From: Candidatus Bathyarchaeota archaeon | GTDB lineage: Archaea; Thermoproteota; CALKCG01; B24 | NCBI GenBank assembly: GCA_021161255.1 | Contig: JAGHAZ010000050.1 | Location: 1 to 50,325, forward strand | Direction of reading: 5' to 3' | Length of the DNA stretch: 50,325 bases | Shown: one piece after another, positions 39,713 to 48,678 of the stretch | Layout: the number at the start of each line of letters is the position of its first letter | Numbering within the stretch: position 1 is the first letter of the stretch | The notes under the pieces: generated by a model | Database searches by the model: none | What the model saw: only the letters and a program-made list of their open reading frames with translations | Told to the model about the DNA's origin: nothing | Made by a program: the position numbers and the translations under genes

Positions 39713-40282
39713 TTAGACCATCTCCTCCGGTCTCTTCCATATGTCCATCTCAAGCCTCTTTATTCTTCTACGCTCTCTAGTGAGGTATTTATAAACCGTG
39801 CTATGTTGGCGTCCTTCGATAAGCATCCAAACAGCCTCCTTAGCCACCTCGAACCAGGGACTCTTCCCTATGAGAGCTACGGTGTCTCCGTAGACCGATA
39901 TGTATACGCCTGTGAGCTCCTCTATCATCCTCCTGGCCTTACCCTCCCGCCCTATGATCCTGCCTTGGATTCTCTTAACCGCGTTCTTGCTAAAACCTAG
40001 GTCATCTTTGAGGTCTATGATCTCGAGCATAGCGTCTTCATCTAGAAGCCTAAACGCCCTCTCTGGGCTGAACCCCCTGCCTATGGCCATGACTATGTTC
40101 TTCGCTATCAGGCAGCTGACCGGGTCTCCCTCGTCTGTCTGAACTATCTCGACATCCCCCGTCGAGCTGTCTATGTTAAGTTTAACCCGGCAGCTCTCCT
40201 CGATCCTACGTTTAACCTCTCCCTTAGAGCCTATCACTACGCCGACTCTCTTCTTCGGAATCCTTATCCTGAAGACGTTCAT
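39713..40282 (-). CDS. KH-domain RNA-binding protein (archaeal Dim2/Pno1)
   Basis: The 189-residue protein has two KH domains with the GxxG loops: VVIGSKGEVKRRI near residues 14-27 and RIIGREGKARRMI near 107-120. This is the archaeal relative of Pno1/Dim2, a 40S assembly factor that binds the 3' end of 16S rRNA. Length and the end of the protein (YKYLTRERRRIKRLE) fit. In many archaea it lies with rio1 and eIF1A near top6; those genes are not visible here, but top6B is only about 1 kb away. It is convergent with the amidohydrolase. Confidence 0.92.
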   Translation of the reverse strand: MNVFRIRIPKKRVGVVIGSKGEVKRRIEESCRVKLNIDSSTGDVEIVQTDEGDPVSCLIAKNIVMAIGRGFSPERAFRLLDEDAMLEIIDLKDDLGFSKNAVKRIQGRIIGREGKARRMIEELTGVYISVYGDTVALIGKSPWFEVAKEAVWMLIEGRQHSTVYKYLTRERRRIKRLEMDIWKRPEEMV

Positions 40283-40407
40283 GGATCGGCCTCTCTAGAA
40301 TCTAACAAATCCCGAAGCAGGGTTTTATACCTTATGGCTAAGAGTCGTTTAAACTGGGGGAATCAGCTACCCTTATTAATGGTGGATTATAATAACCTAC
40401 CCGGACG

Positions 40408-41118
40408 ATGGCTGAGAAGCCTCTGAGGTTAAGGGAAGTTTTAGAGGTAGTCTACACCCCTGAGCGGTGGAGGATCCTCGACAGGCTTAGAACGGAGGCG
40501 TCTAAGGTTCTCAAGGCGCTTAGAAGGTTCAACCTCGAGGGTTGGGTTCACGGAAGCGTGGCGCGTGGAGACGTCGACGAGGACAGCGACGTAGACATAA
40601 TAATCCTACAGCCGACGCCGAGCCATATCGTCGAGACATGTCTGCTCGTCAACGGTTTCAAAGTCTTCAGCCGTGTCCTAACCCAGGCTACACCGGGTAA
40701 CACACCTAAGGCCCATATATACCTCGACCCTGAAGAGAAGATATCTGTCACGCTTCCCCTCATGGATTTCCGACCTAGGGAGCTTGAATTCTACAGGTTC
40801 GGCGGTATGGTCTCGTTGAGGGAGCTAGAGATGGGTTTAAGGGTTCCTGGATGTACTAAGCGGCTTACGCTCGTTAAGCCGACTCCAGAGGGGCATCTGG
40901 AGTATCCTGTCGAGGGTTTTGAATCTGAGATCGCTAGGGAGCTCGGTGTGAGTCTCGCCGTCGTCAGAGAGCGTGTCCGGGTTCTGAAGCGGAGAGACGA
41001 ACGTGGCCGGACGGGGCTCTTCATCAAGAGGGTTCTATCCGAAGATGAGAGCTTCGAGGCCGTCTTCAGGGAGATTCTCTCCGAGAGGCCGCCGGCTAGG
41101 AGGAGGCTGGAGGTGTAG
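40408..41118 (+). CDS. Nucleotidyltransferase-fold protein (pol beta type)
   Basis: The 236-residue protein contains GWVHGSVARGDVDEDSDVDIIIL near residues 45-67, a nucleotidyltransferase fold with GSxARG and a DxD pair. The rest is unlike the minimal MNT protein: a beta region around residues 90-120 and a basic C-terminal half follow, including a possible helix-turn-helix (ARELGVSLAVVRERVRVLKRR). It is a COG1708-type archaeal protein of unknown target. The M50 gene follows directly, and its Shine-Dalgarno lies inside this gene's end, so they are coupled. Confidence 0.85.
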   Translation: MAEKPLRLREVLEVVYTPERWRILDRLRTEASKVLKALRRFNLEGWVHGSVARGDVDEDSDVDIIILQPTPSHIVETCLLVNGFKVFSRVLTQATPGNTPKAHIYLDPEEKISVTLPLMDFRPRELEFYRFGGMVSLRELEMGLRVPGCTKRLTLVKPTPEGHLEYPVEGFESEIARELGVSLAVVRERVRVLKRRDERGRTGLFIKRVLSEDESFEAVFREILSERPPARRRLEV

Positions 41119-41122
41119 CGTC

Positions 41123-42289
41123 TTGGCTTGGCCGGTTCGCTCTCTTACTGTTTTGCTAACGGTTCTGGTGGCGTGGCTCGTATTCTATAAGCTCGCCGAG
41201 TACCTGAAGCTCGAGGAGAAGGGGTTTGAGGTTAAGCCCTTTGTCATGCTATACAAGACGGCTAGGTTTAACAGGCTTCTTGACGACCTATCGGCTAGGT
41301 TCAGCGGGTTCTGGAGCGTCTACTCTACGGTGAGCATGTTCCTAGCCTCCGGGTTGGCCCTGTTCTCCATATACGTCTTAGCCGAGAACTTGTTCAAGTT
41401 CTTCATGAAGCCCGAGGAGGCCCTAGGGTTTGTGCCGATACTCCCGGGTATAACGGTCGGTTTAGAGCCGCTTCTGTATTTTATGCCTGCGATTCTTCTA
41501 GGGCTCACGTTCCACGAGCTTCTACACGGGGTCGTAGCTAGGCTTGAGAAGATCCCCGTCAAATCCGCCGGGATAATAGTCGTGTTCCTCCTCTTCGGAG
41601 GCTTCGTCGAGCCCGACGAAGAGAGCTTCAGAAAGTCCAGAGCCCTCTCTAGGCTTAGGGTCTTATCTTCCGGCCCGTCGGCTAACCTAGCCTTAGCCTT
41701 CATAGCTTTCTTGGTTTTAAACGTGTTCTTCCAACCGCCTCAGGGGCTTCTGGTCTACAGCGTCAGCCCCGACAGTCCTCTATACGGACTTGGTTTAGAC
41801 CGGTGGAGTATCGTAGAAGAGGTTAACGGCGTCAAGCTCGGTTTAACCCGACCATCGATCCCGCTGGTAACTCCGTATACGGACCCGTTAAAGGAGCTTA
41901 GAAGCCTGAACCTAACCAGCAGGGTCGTGGTTAAAACCGATAAGGGGGTTTTCAACGTAACGCTCCCAGGTCCTCCGTATAGGTTGGGTATAAGGTTTTA
42001 CATATATCCCTACAGCCCTACGATATTCGGAGACCTGATCCCACGGTCTGCGACGTTCACCGCGTATATACTGGTGATGTATACGTGCAGCATTAACGTC
42101 GCCCTAGCGGTGTTCAATATGCTACCCGTGTATCCGTTCGACGGATACGGTTTCATAAAGGTTTTCCTCGACAAAGTCGAGAACGGTCTTCTCCGTAAAA
42201 TCGCGTCGATAGCTCTAAACGTATTCGGTCTCGGCCTATTGGCCTTGAATATCGGCTTAACCTTTCTCCGGTTCGGAATCCTACGTTAG
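41123..42289 (+). CDS. M50-family (site-2-type) membrane metalloprotease with PDZ-like domain
   Basis: The 388-residue protein has several membrane helices. The zinc motif HELLH is at residues 131-135, within LTFHELLHGVV, and a later NMLPVYPFDGYG holds the third metal ligand. A PDZ-like part (GLLVYSVSPDSPLYGLGL, VVEEVNGV) lies between. Site-2 proteases cut membrane-bound regulators. The open frame starts at 41003, but a Shine-Dalgarno GGAGGTG eight bases before TTG 41123 decides for the latter, which also avoids overlap with the nucleotidyltransferase gene. Ncs6 follows on the same strand. Confidence 0.9.
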   Translation: MAWPVRSLTVLLTVLVAWLVFYKLAEYLKLEEKGFEVKPFVMLYKTARFNRLLDDLSARFSGFWSVYSTVSMFLASGLALFSIYVLAENLFKFFMKPEEALGFVPILPGITVGLEPLLYFMPAILLGLTFHELLHGVVARLEKIPVKSAGIIVVFLLFGGFVEPDEESFRKSRALSRLRVLSSGPSANLALAFIAFLVLNVFFQPPQGLLVYSVSPDSPLYGLGLDRWSIVEEVNGVKLGLTRPSIPLVTPYTDPLKELRSLNLTSRVVVKTDKGVFNVTLPGPPYRLGIRFYIYPYSPTIFGDLIPRSATFTAYILVMYTCSINVALAVFNMLPVYPFDGYGFIKVFLDKVENGLLRKIASIALNVFGLGLLALNIGLTFLRFGILR

Positions 42290-42307
42290 CGTGGAGGAGG
42301 AAACGAG

Positions 42308-43249
42308 GTGACGCTTAGATGCCAGAGATGCGGCGGAGAAGCCGTCTACCGAAGACCCTACTCAGGCGAGGTTTTATGCCGTAAACACTTCCTAAGGTCC
42401 ATCGAAGACAGGGTATACCTCGCCATAAGAAGGTATAGGATGTTCAACCCCGACGATAGGATCGGGTTAGCCCTCTCAGGCGGCAAGGACAGCATGACCC
42501 TACTCCACATACTGGCTAAGATCGAGGCTAGGTTTCCCAAAGCCCGGCTCATAGCCGTGACCATAGACGAGGGTATACGTGGATACCGTAGAGCCGCCCT
42601 GAGGATAGCCTCAAAGGCCTGTAAGAAGCTCGACGTACCGCACTATGTCTACAGCTTCAGGAAGCTGTTTGGACTCTCTCTCGACCGACTGGTCGAGCGG
42701 GCCTTGGAGAAGGGTCTCAAGCCTCGGCCGTGCGTCTACTGTGGGATACTACGCCGTAGAGCGTTGAACATCGCCGCGGAGGAGCTTAAGCTCGACAAGA
42801 TAGCTACGGCGCATAACCTCGACGACGTGGTTCAAACCTACATGTTGAACCTGGCGCACGGCGACATCTACAGGTTCACGGTTTCAGGACCCGTAACCGT
42901 GAGTATGTTCGAGGGAATCCCGACCAGGGTTAAGCCTCTGATGCTTGTGCCTGAGAAGGAGGTCACCCTATACGCTGTTTTAACCGCTATAGAGTTCCAG
43001 CCGACTCAGTGTCCCTACGCCGGCTCCTCTTTGAGAACCGATATTCGGGCGATGCTGGCTAGGCTGGAGGATAGGCATCCGGGTATACTGTTTATACTCC
43101 TGAGAAGCTTCGAGAAGCTGGCCGATGCCCTTAGAGACCAGGTCGCTGCGCCGAAGGCTGGAAGATGTAAAATATGCGGGGCTCCGACTCCGGGGGACTT
43201 GTGTAAAGCCTGTGAGCTTCTCCTAGACCTAGGTTTGGTCGACGGTTAA
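42308..43249 (+). CDS. tRNA 2-thiolation enzyme, Ncs6/TtuA type
   Basis: The 313-residue protein is an ATP pyrophosphatase with LALSGGKDSM near residue 52 that thiolates tRNA. Zinc-binding cysteines flank the core: an N-terminal pair CQRCGG with a CRKH, and CKICGAPTPGDLCKACE at the C-terminus. CVYCG and the conserved cysteine in FQPTQCPY are cluster ligands as in TtuA/Ncs6. In archaea this enzyme takes sulfur from a ubiquitin-like carrier activated by an E1, so MoaD at 10339 and the E1 at 16914 are natural partners. The start is GTG at 42308, 18 bases behind the M50 stop. The three upstream genes form one transcript. Confidence 0.92.
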   Translation: MTLRCQRCGGEAVYRRPYSGEVLCRKHFLRSIEDRVYLAIRRYRMFNPDDRIGLALSGGKDSMTLLHILAKIEARFPKARLIAVTIDEGIRGYRRAALRIASKACKKLDVPHYVYSFRKLFGLSLDRLVERALEKGLKPRPCVYCGILRRRALNIAAEELKLDKIATAHNLDDVVQTYMLNLAHGDIYRFTVSGPVTVSMFEGIPTRVKPLMLVPEKEVTLYAVLTAIEFQPTQCPYAGSSLRTDIRAMLARLEDRHPGILFILLRSFEKLADALRDQVAAPKAGRCKICGAPTPGDLCKACELLLDLGLVDG

Positions 43250-43267
43250 GGTCTTTGAGCCTGTTCC

Positions 43268-44245
43268 CTACCGCTTATGAAGTCTGAAAGCCATCGCTAA
43301 GGCCCCGTAGAGCCCTATGTCTCCTCCCAAAGGAGTCACCTTCACCTCTGCTTCACGGTTCACGATGTAGTCTCTGAAATGCCGTCTTATGGGGTTGAGA
43401 ACCTGTTCGACGTTGTTGAGGACTACGGCTCCGCCCAGTGTCACGAGCTCCGGGTCGTAGACGTTTATAGCCGAGGCAACCCCCATGGCGTTTAAAAGGC
43501 CTATACGCTCCACGAGGTCTATGCAGAGCTCATCCCCGGCCTTAGCCCCGTCGTAGACGGCCTTAGCGGTCACACCGTCTAAGCTTCCTCCAGATGCCTC
43601 CCATAAGCGGCTTCGTTTAAACTCGTCGAACCTGTCTTCGCTTTCGACTATCAGCTTCACATAGTTCGGTATGTTCTTCCCCGAGCAGTAGGCCTCCCAA
43701 TGGCCGCGTTTACCGCATCCGCAGACGAGTCTCCTCTCGTAGTCGACGACTATGTGACCTATCTCATGCGCGTTCCCGTCTTTACCGAGCAGTAACCGGC
43801 CATCCACGTAGACCCCTGCACCTATACCGGTGCTTATCGTTATGTAAACCACGTTATCCAAGCCCCTACCCGCGCCGTAAAACTTCTCACCTATGACGGC
43901 GGCTACGCAGTCGTTGTGAACCTCGACGGGTACATGGAAAGTCTCCTCCAGAGGCTCCCTTATGGGTATGAACTCGTAGGGCGCATTAGCCGGGTTAACT
44001 ATCCCCCCTCTCACAGGGTCTTGAGGCCCGAAGGCTCCGACGCCTATACCGGCCATATCACGCTGCTCGAGACCCGTCTCGGCTATAAGCCTCCTGATCA
44101 GCGCTATCAGCTGCCGGCTGATGGCATTCGCGCCCTCCAATAGATTCGTACGCTCAGAGATCCTAGCTAGGAATCTTCCATCCCGCGTACCCGCCACGAC
44201 CCTAACGTTCGTAGCCCCTAGGTCCACGGCTATGCCATACTCCAT
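43268..44245 (-). CDS. ROK-family sugar kinase
   Basis: The 325-residue protein begins MEYGIAVDLGATNVRVV, the phosphate motif of ROK kinases. It has EVHNDCVAAV with the catalytic aspartate, and the ROK zinc motif (HEIGHIV, CGCGKRGHWEAYCSG), in which a His replaces one Cys of the usual third ligand. ROK proteins phosphorylate glucose or other sugars; no DNA-binding part is present, so this is a kinase rather than a repressor. The longer frame opening at 44425 is out of family, and the ATG at 44245 gives a normal start. It overlaps no other gene with that start. It is probably in one transcript with the upstream DUF5107 gene. Confidence 0.9.
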   Translation of the reverse strand: MEYGIAVDLGATNVRVVAGTRDGRFLARISERTNLLEGANAISRQLIALIRRLIAETGLEQRDMAGIGVGAFGPQDPVRGGIVNPANAPYEFIPIREPLEETFHVPVEVHNDCVAAVIGEKFYGAGRGLDNVVYITISTGIGAGVYVDGRLLLGKDGNAHEIGHIVVDYERRLVCGCGKRGHWEAYCSGKNIPNYVKLIVESEDRFDEFKRSRLWEASGGSLDGVTAKAVYDGAKAGDELCIDLVERIGLLNAMGVASAINVYDPELVTLGGAVVLNNVEQVLNPIRRHFRDYIVNREAEVKVTPLGGDIGLYGALAMAFRLHKR

Positions 44246-44324
44246 AAGACTCCCAGGAAGATACTTTACACTAGAATCGTGTTTAAGCGTTTCTAACCGG
44301 TGGATCGGGGAGAAAAAGGGAGGC

Positions 44325-47294
44325 TTAAGACTTGGCGACGGATTCCCTGACGCGTCTCGCGGATTCCAGGTCACCCGAGGCCTCGTAGGCCTTAGCCAGA
44401 AGCTCCAAGACTTCTCTGTCGACATAGCCGGGTGGCCGGCCTACGCCTATGTTCCTCGGAAACTCGAGAGCCGCTTTGAAGAACTTCACAGCCTCCTCGG
44501 GGTTACCAGATTCCAACGCCTTTGAACCCAATTTAACGCATACGTCTCTGTAGAGCTTCCTCGTAGCGGTGGCGCCTTCCCACGGATAGAACTTACGGCT
44601 TGTAAGCACCTTATAAGCGTCTAGAAGCTTCCCAGCGGCCGTGTAGGCCCTAGCTAGGCGCTCGGCCACGTAGTCGTCTTTCATAACCTCCTCAGGAGCG
44701 GATTCCAAGACTTTAACCCGCTCCTCCACGAGGTCTAGAGGCGCCTCCTCGCACAATTGGTCGAACTCGACGTAAAGCCTCGAGTTGTGGGGATCTAACC
44801 GTAGCGCCTCACGGTAGTGGCTTAACGCCGTCATGTAGTCCCGCTTATGCTTCCAATAGGCTAGGCCGAGGTTCCTATGAGCCAGCGGATTGTTCGGGTT
44901 CGCCTCGAGCGACCGCCTCCACCACTCTACAGCCTCGTCCTTCCTACCCTTGGCATACAGAAGTAGACCTAAGAGATACATCGCGTTGCCGTCCCTAGGG
45001 TTGAACTCCAACGCCCGTTTAAACACCTTAACCGATTCGAGGTGGTACGGAAAAACATACTCTATACTCATCGTCGAAGCCTCTTCGAACATCCTGGCGG
45101 CTTCCTCAGTCTTACCCAGCCTATCTAGACAATAGGCTAGATGATACGTTATAAGCGGGTATCTAACGGGCTTATCGAGGCTCATAGAGAAAACCCTAAC
45201 GGCCTCCTCGTAAAGCCCCGCCTCTTCGTACTGAACCCCGAGCTCTAGGTAGTGGCCGAGACTATAGTATGGTGGCGTAGACTCGTCGACGAACATCGGG
45301 TTTCTAGGCCTATAAAGCAGAGCTTCGACCGTCTTATGGGCCTCCTCGGCCTTATCGCTCAAGCCTTGCGTCTCATAGGCTAGCATGAGCTCGAAGTTAG
45401 CCATGAGGCTTAACGGTTCGTCTTCCAGAACCTCGCGTATAAGCTTAATAGCCTTCTCGACCTTGCCCAACCTCCTCAAGACCGCAGCGGTCAACGTCTT
45501 AGCCTTGACGTCTACAGGGTCGAGCCTCAAAGCCCTCTGCAACATACGTAACGCCTCTTCAAGCCTACCTTCGAGCAGGGCTATCTCGCCTAGGAAGTAG
45601 AACCCGAGAGATGCATAGCCCCGGCTTACTATAAGCCTCCAGAAGCACTCCCTAGCCTCCTCCAGCCGCCCCATCAACCTATAGGCTACGCCGAGGTAGT
45701 AGTAGGCTCTATCCAAGCCTGGATACCTATTCAACTTGGATGCGAAGCCTCTCTCACGCTCGGCCGTGAGTATGCGTTCGACGGCCTCTCTGAGGTCTTT
45801 AACGGCCATGTCGAAAAGCCCTCTTTTGATAAGGATCACTGCTCTGTCGACCTTAGCCTGCGAGAAGCCGGGGTCTTTCTCCAGGACCTTGCTGAAGAAC
45901 TTCAGCGCCTCATCCTCAACCCCCTTCTTAGCCATGTAGACGCCTTTAAAGTAAAGCTCCTCAGTGGTTCCAGTTAGTTCGGGCGTATGCTTGGGTTTAA
46001 CGGCCTCTCCATCTCGCTTTTCTTCAGACCGCTTAACATAGGAAAGAATCTCCACATCGTCTTCAGAGGTCAGAAGAACCTTGATAGACTTAGACCCCAG
46101 CTCCTCCGCTACGTGGAAGACCTCGACACTCGGTCTGCCGGGTTCAAGGTCTATCCTCCGCTCCCAACCATCTACCCCGTCGACTTCGACCCTCAACACG
46201 GCGTTCCTGAAGCTTCCCGTCGAGTATAAGGTCACCTTAACCTCGTGGTCTGATGTCTCCAGGTTAAGCGCCACGTCCCTGTTGGCGTATACAAACCCGC
46301 CTGTACCATGTATCGGATACCAGTATTCAACCCACTCCTCTAGGAAGTGCGGCTCCATAAACTCGTACTCGAACTGGGTGAGAAACCTGCCAGACTGGAT
46401 CTCGCAGTATTGGCCGTCGAAGTCTGTCAGATGGTCCACCCAGATCATGCCGGAATCCGCGGTCCCCCAGGTGAAGAGCTTCTTCCCCTCTACCTCGTAT
46501 CTGCGCGCTACGTGAACCCCTCCCTTATCCATGTCGTAGAGATACCAGCCGAAAAAGTCTTCATCCGCCTCCAGGCTGAAGGTGTCTGAAGCATGCTCCC
46601 ATACCCTATACCAGCTGTAGTCTCTACGCTTGTAGAACGGGTAGGGTATTATGCCTAGGCTTGTCAAAGCCCTCCTAGCCGGGGTCACGAACCTAAGCCC
46701 AGGCGTGGCGTGCACCGCGCTGTTGGACCAGAACCAGTATCGCTGGGGGAGAGGTGTGTGGTTGAAGAGCCTGACGTGTTCTTCGATGTAAGCCCTACCC
46801 GGCCTCAGGGTCAGCGTCACGGACCAGCTCATCCGGGAGACGTACTCGTGGTCTCCTATGATTATAGACGCGCTTCCATCTGGATGCTTCTCGACCTTGT
46901 AGAGGACGGGTGAAACAGTGGTCACCGTATGCCCGTTCGGGAAGTTGAACTCCACCCCTCCGCTTAGCCACGCTCCCCTAAGCCCTATACGAGCGGGTTT
47001 AACCACATGGTTGCAGTAGAAGAACTCTTCACCGGTAGTCTTATCGATCACCTGGTATAACCGTCCTCCCAGCTCTGGTAGGACGACGAGTTTGAGGTAC
47101 TCGTTTTCGAGTATAACCGCCTTATACCGTCTCACCGCTTTAACGCCTAGTATAAAGTCCTGCATAGCATACGGGTACACCCACCACCTCGAGTCCCTCT
47201 CTATAGGCGGGTTCTTATCCTCTGGGCCCACTAGGTACGTCGTCAGGTCTAAGGTCTCCTCCCTAACCGATACCTGAGCAGCCTCACCGCTCAA
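44325..47294 (-). CDS. DUF5107-TPR protein
   Basis: The 989-residue protein has a beta-sandwich domain of the DUF5107 type in its N-terminal 400 residues (LKLVVLPELGGRLYQVIDK, CNHVVKPARIGLRGAWLSGG, FNFPNGHTV), which is like galactose-mutarotase folds of carbohydrate-active proteins. From about residue 430 it runs into tetratricopeptide repeats (AKVDRAVILIKRGLFDMAVKDL, RAYYYLGVAYRLMGRLEEARE, AHRNLGLAYWKHKRDYMTAL). DUF5107-TPR proteins are found near glycoside hydrolases. The start is TTG at 47294, behind a TATA-like CGTTTAAAAG. It probably binds or cuts sugars, or holds a complex. No signal peptide is seen. Confidence 0.85.
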   Translation of the reverse strand: MSGEAAQVSVREETLDLTTYLVGPEDKNPPIERDSRWWVYPYAMQDFILGVKAVRRYKAVILENEYLKLVVLPELGGRLYQVIDKTTGEEFFYCNHVVKPARIGLRGAWLSGGVEFNFPNGHTVTTVSPVLYKVEKHPDGSASIIIGDHEYVSRMSWSVTLTLRPGRAYIEEHVRLFNHTPLPQRYWFWSNSAVHATPGLRFVTPARRALTSLGIIPYPFYKRRDYSWYRVWEHASDTFSLEADEDFFGWYLYDMDKGGVHVARRYEVEGKKLFTWGTADSGMIWVDHLTDFDGQYCEIQSGRFLTQFEYEFMEPHFLEEWVEYWYPIHGTGGFVYANRDVALNLETSDHEVKVTLYSTGSFRNAVLRVEVDGVDGWERRIDLEPGRPSVEVFHVAEELGSKSIKVLLTSEDDVEILSYVKRSEEKRDGEAVKPKHTPELTGTTEELYFKGVYMAKKGVEDEALKFFSKVLEKDPGFSQAKVDRAVILIKRGLFDMAVKDLREAVERILTAERERGFASKLNRYPGLDRAYYYLGVAYRLMGRLEEARECFWRLIVSRGYASLGFYFLGEIALLEGRLEEALRMLQRALRLDPVDVKAKTLTAAVLRRLGKVEKAIKLIREVLEDEPLSLMANFELMLAYETQGLSDKAEEAHKTVEALLYRPRNPMFVDESTPPYYSLGHYLELGVQYEEAGLYEEAVRVFSMSLDKPVRYPLITYHLAYCLDRLGKTEEAARMFEEASTMSIEYVFPYHLESVKVFKRALEFNPRDGNAMYLLGLLLYAKGRKDEAVEWWRRSLEANPNNPLAHRNLGLAYWKHKRDYMTALSHYREALRLDPHNSRLYVEFDQLCEEAPLDLVEERVKVLESAPEEVMKDDYVAERLARAYTAAGKLLDAYKVLTSRKFYPWEGATATRKLYRDVCVKLGSKALESGNPEEAVKFFKAALEFPRNIGVGRPPGYVDREVLELLAKAYEASGDLESARRVRESVAKS

Positions 47295-47372
47295 AAGCCA
47301 TCGAGCTAAACTGAGCCGCTACAGCTTTTAAACGGTTTCCCACCGCTATCCTTTTATCCTGGGATACGGAAG

Positions 47373-47804
47373 ATGAAGACGCGTATGAACGTCGGGAGAA
47401 TACGTCTCTTATCGCTGACGCTGTTCTTCATATTCCTCTTAAGTATGGCACAGCCGTCGCTATGCCAAACAGATATCGGCTTGGAAGACCTGCTGTCTGA
47501 GCTTCTATCTCAGCCCGTGACGTTGGCGTCGTTTATCGTAAAGTTCTGTCTAGGCCTTATGCTAGGATACTTCTCGGTCAAAGCCATCAAATACGTGTTG
47601 GCCCTGGTGGGGGTCATGGCGGTGGGGGTGATCCTAGACATATGGCAGCTCGGAGGGCTCGAAGAGTTCATCTCGAAGACCGGGCTGGAGTGGTCTAAGA
47701 TCTACCCGTTGATCCAGTCCCTCATATCGGCCTTCAGCATCCTAACGGTGCTTCCTATAGGGTTGGGCTTCTTCATAGGCTTCGTGATAGCCGTAAGACG
47801 ATAA
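47373..47804 (+). CDS. Small membrane protein with signal-like N-terminus
   Basis: The 143-residue protein has a hydrophobic N-terminal segment (RLLSLTLFFIFLLSMAQPSLC) and at least two more membrane segments (FIVKFCLGLMLGYFSVKAIKYVLALVGVMAVGVIL, and the final LTVLPIGLGFFIGFVIAV). Its glycine-rich helices and small size are like FUN14-type proteins, but this is weak. No function is proposed. The ATG follows a TATA-like CCTTTTATCC. It is divergent from the DUF5107 gene. Confidence 0.65.
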   Translation: MKTRMNVGRIRLLSLTLFFIFLLSMAQPSLCQTDIGLEDLLSELLSQPVTLASFIVKFCLGLMLGYFSVKAIKYVLALVGVMAVGVILDIWQLGGLEEFISKTGLEWSKIYPLIQSLISAFSILTVLPIGLGFFIGFVIAVRR

Positions 47805-47884
47805 GGGTTTTCCTAGGTTGTTTATACCTTAACTTTCCAAAACGCTTTTATTAACTCTACAAAGTTATACCATGTCGAGAACCT

Positions 47885-48628
47885 ATGGATGATGCAGAGC
47901 CCATCGAGAGGAAGCCGGTTCCAGTTACGATGGAGGAGCTGAAAAACACCCCTTGGTACGACGAGTTCCGGCTTAAGTCGTCTAGGGCCAGGGGCTCCTT
48001 CGTACCTGGGCGGTATAAGGTCTTCCTGCCGACGATCTTCAAGGTCGTGATCGCTAGGAGGGAGAAGGATCCTATAGTCATGTTCGAGAACGTGATAGAC
48101 GAACTGAGGAAACTATGGGACCTAACGCCCGAGATGCCTGCTAACGGACCCTGGCACCACACCATAGTACCGGGTGTCCTCATAGCTGCGCTCAGGAACA
48201 ACGGATACCCGTTCACCGATAAGCACGTCGAAGAGGCCCTGAAGAGGGGTGCCAAGACACCGGCGGCGGCATGCGGCTTCATGGGAAACTGCGGAGCTGC
48301 CGTGGGCCTGGGGATAGCCGTCAGCATAGTGACTAAGGCGACGCCCTACCACGATAAGGAGCGGAGCCTAGCCCTCAGATACACGGCCGAAGCCTTGAAC
48401 GAGGTCGCTAAGAGAGGCGGTCCCCACTGCTGTAGGCTGGCGTCCTACGTGGTCATACTACATGCAGTCCGGGTTTTCAAGAAGGAGTTCGGCTACGAGC
48501 TGCCGATACCGAAGCCCAAGGAGCTCATCGGGAGATGCACGCTCTGGGATAAGAACCCCACATGCCATAAAGAACGATGCATGTTCAACCCCTTACTCCG
48601 CGAGAAAACCAAGGCGAAAGCTAAATAA
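47885..48628 (+). CDS. DUF5714-type protein with cysteine/histidine motifs
   Basis: The 247-residue protein carries GPWHHTIVPGVLIAALRNNG, ACGFMGNCGAAVGLGIAVS and GPHCCRLASY, with conserved Cys and His that suggest a metal or cluster site. At the C-terminus is RCTLWDKNPTCHKERCMF with three more cysteines. This matches DUF5714, found in archaea and some bacteria, sometimes next to or fused with methyltransferases. The role is not known. No membrane helix is sure. Start ATG 47885 follows a TATA-like CTTTTATTAAC by about 35 bases. Confidence 0.8.
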   Translation: MDDAEPIERKPVPVTMEELKNTPWYDEFRLKSSRARGSFVPGRYKVFLPTIFKVVIARREKDPIVMFENVIDELRKLWDLTPEMPANGPWHHTIVPGVLIAALRNNGYPFTDKHVEEALKRGAKTPAAACGFMGNCGAAVGLGIAVSIVTKATPYHDKERSLALRYTAEALNEVAKRGGPHCCRLASYVVILHAVRVFKKEFGYELPIPKPKELIGRCTLWDKNPTCHKERCMFNPLLREKTKAKAK

Positions 48629-48678
48629 TTCGAGAAACGGCTAAAATCCCGCGCTTAACCTTATAATCCGGCGGTGTC

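Noticed and set aside
44246-44425. Longer N-terminus of the ROK kinase
   Set aside because: It would overlap the DUF5107 gene by about 100 bases and adds no family sequence.
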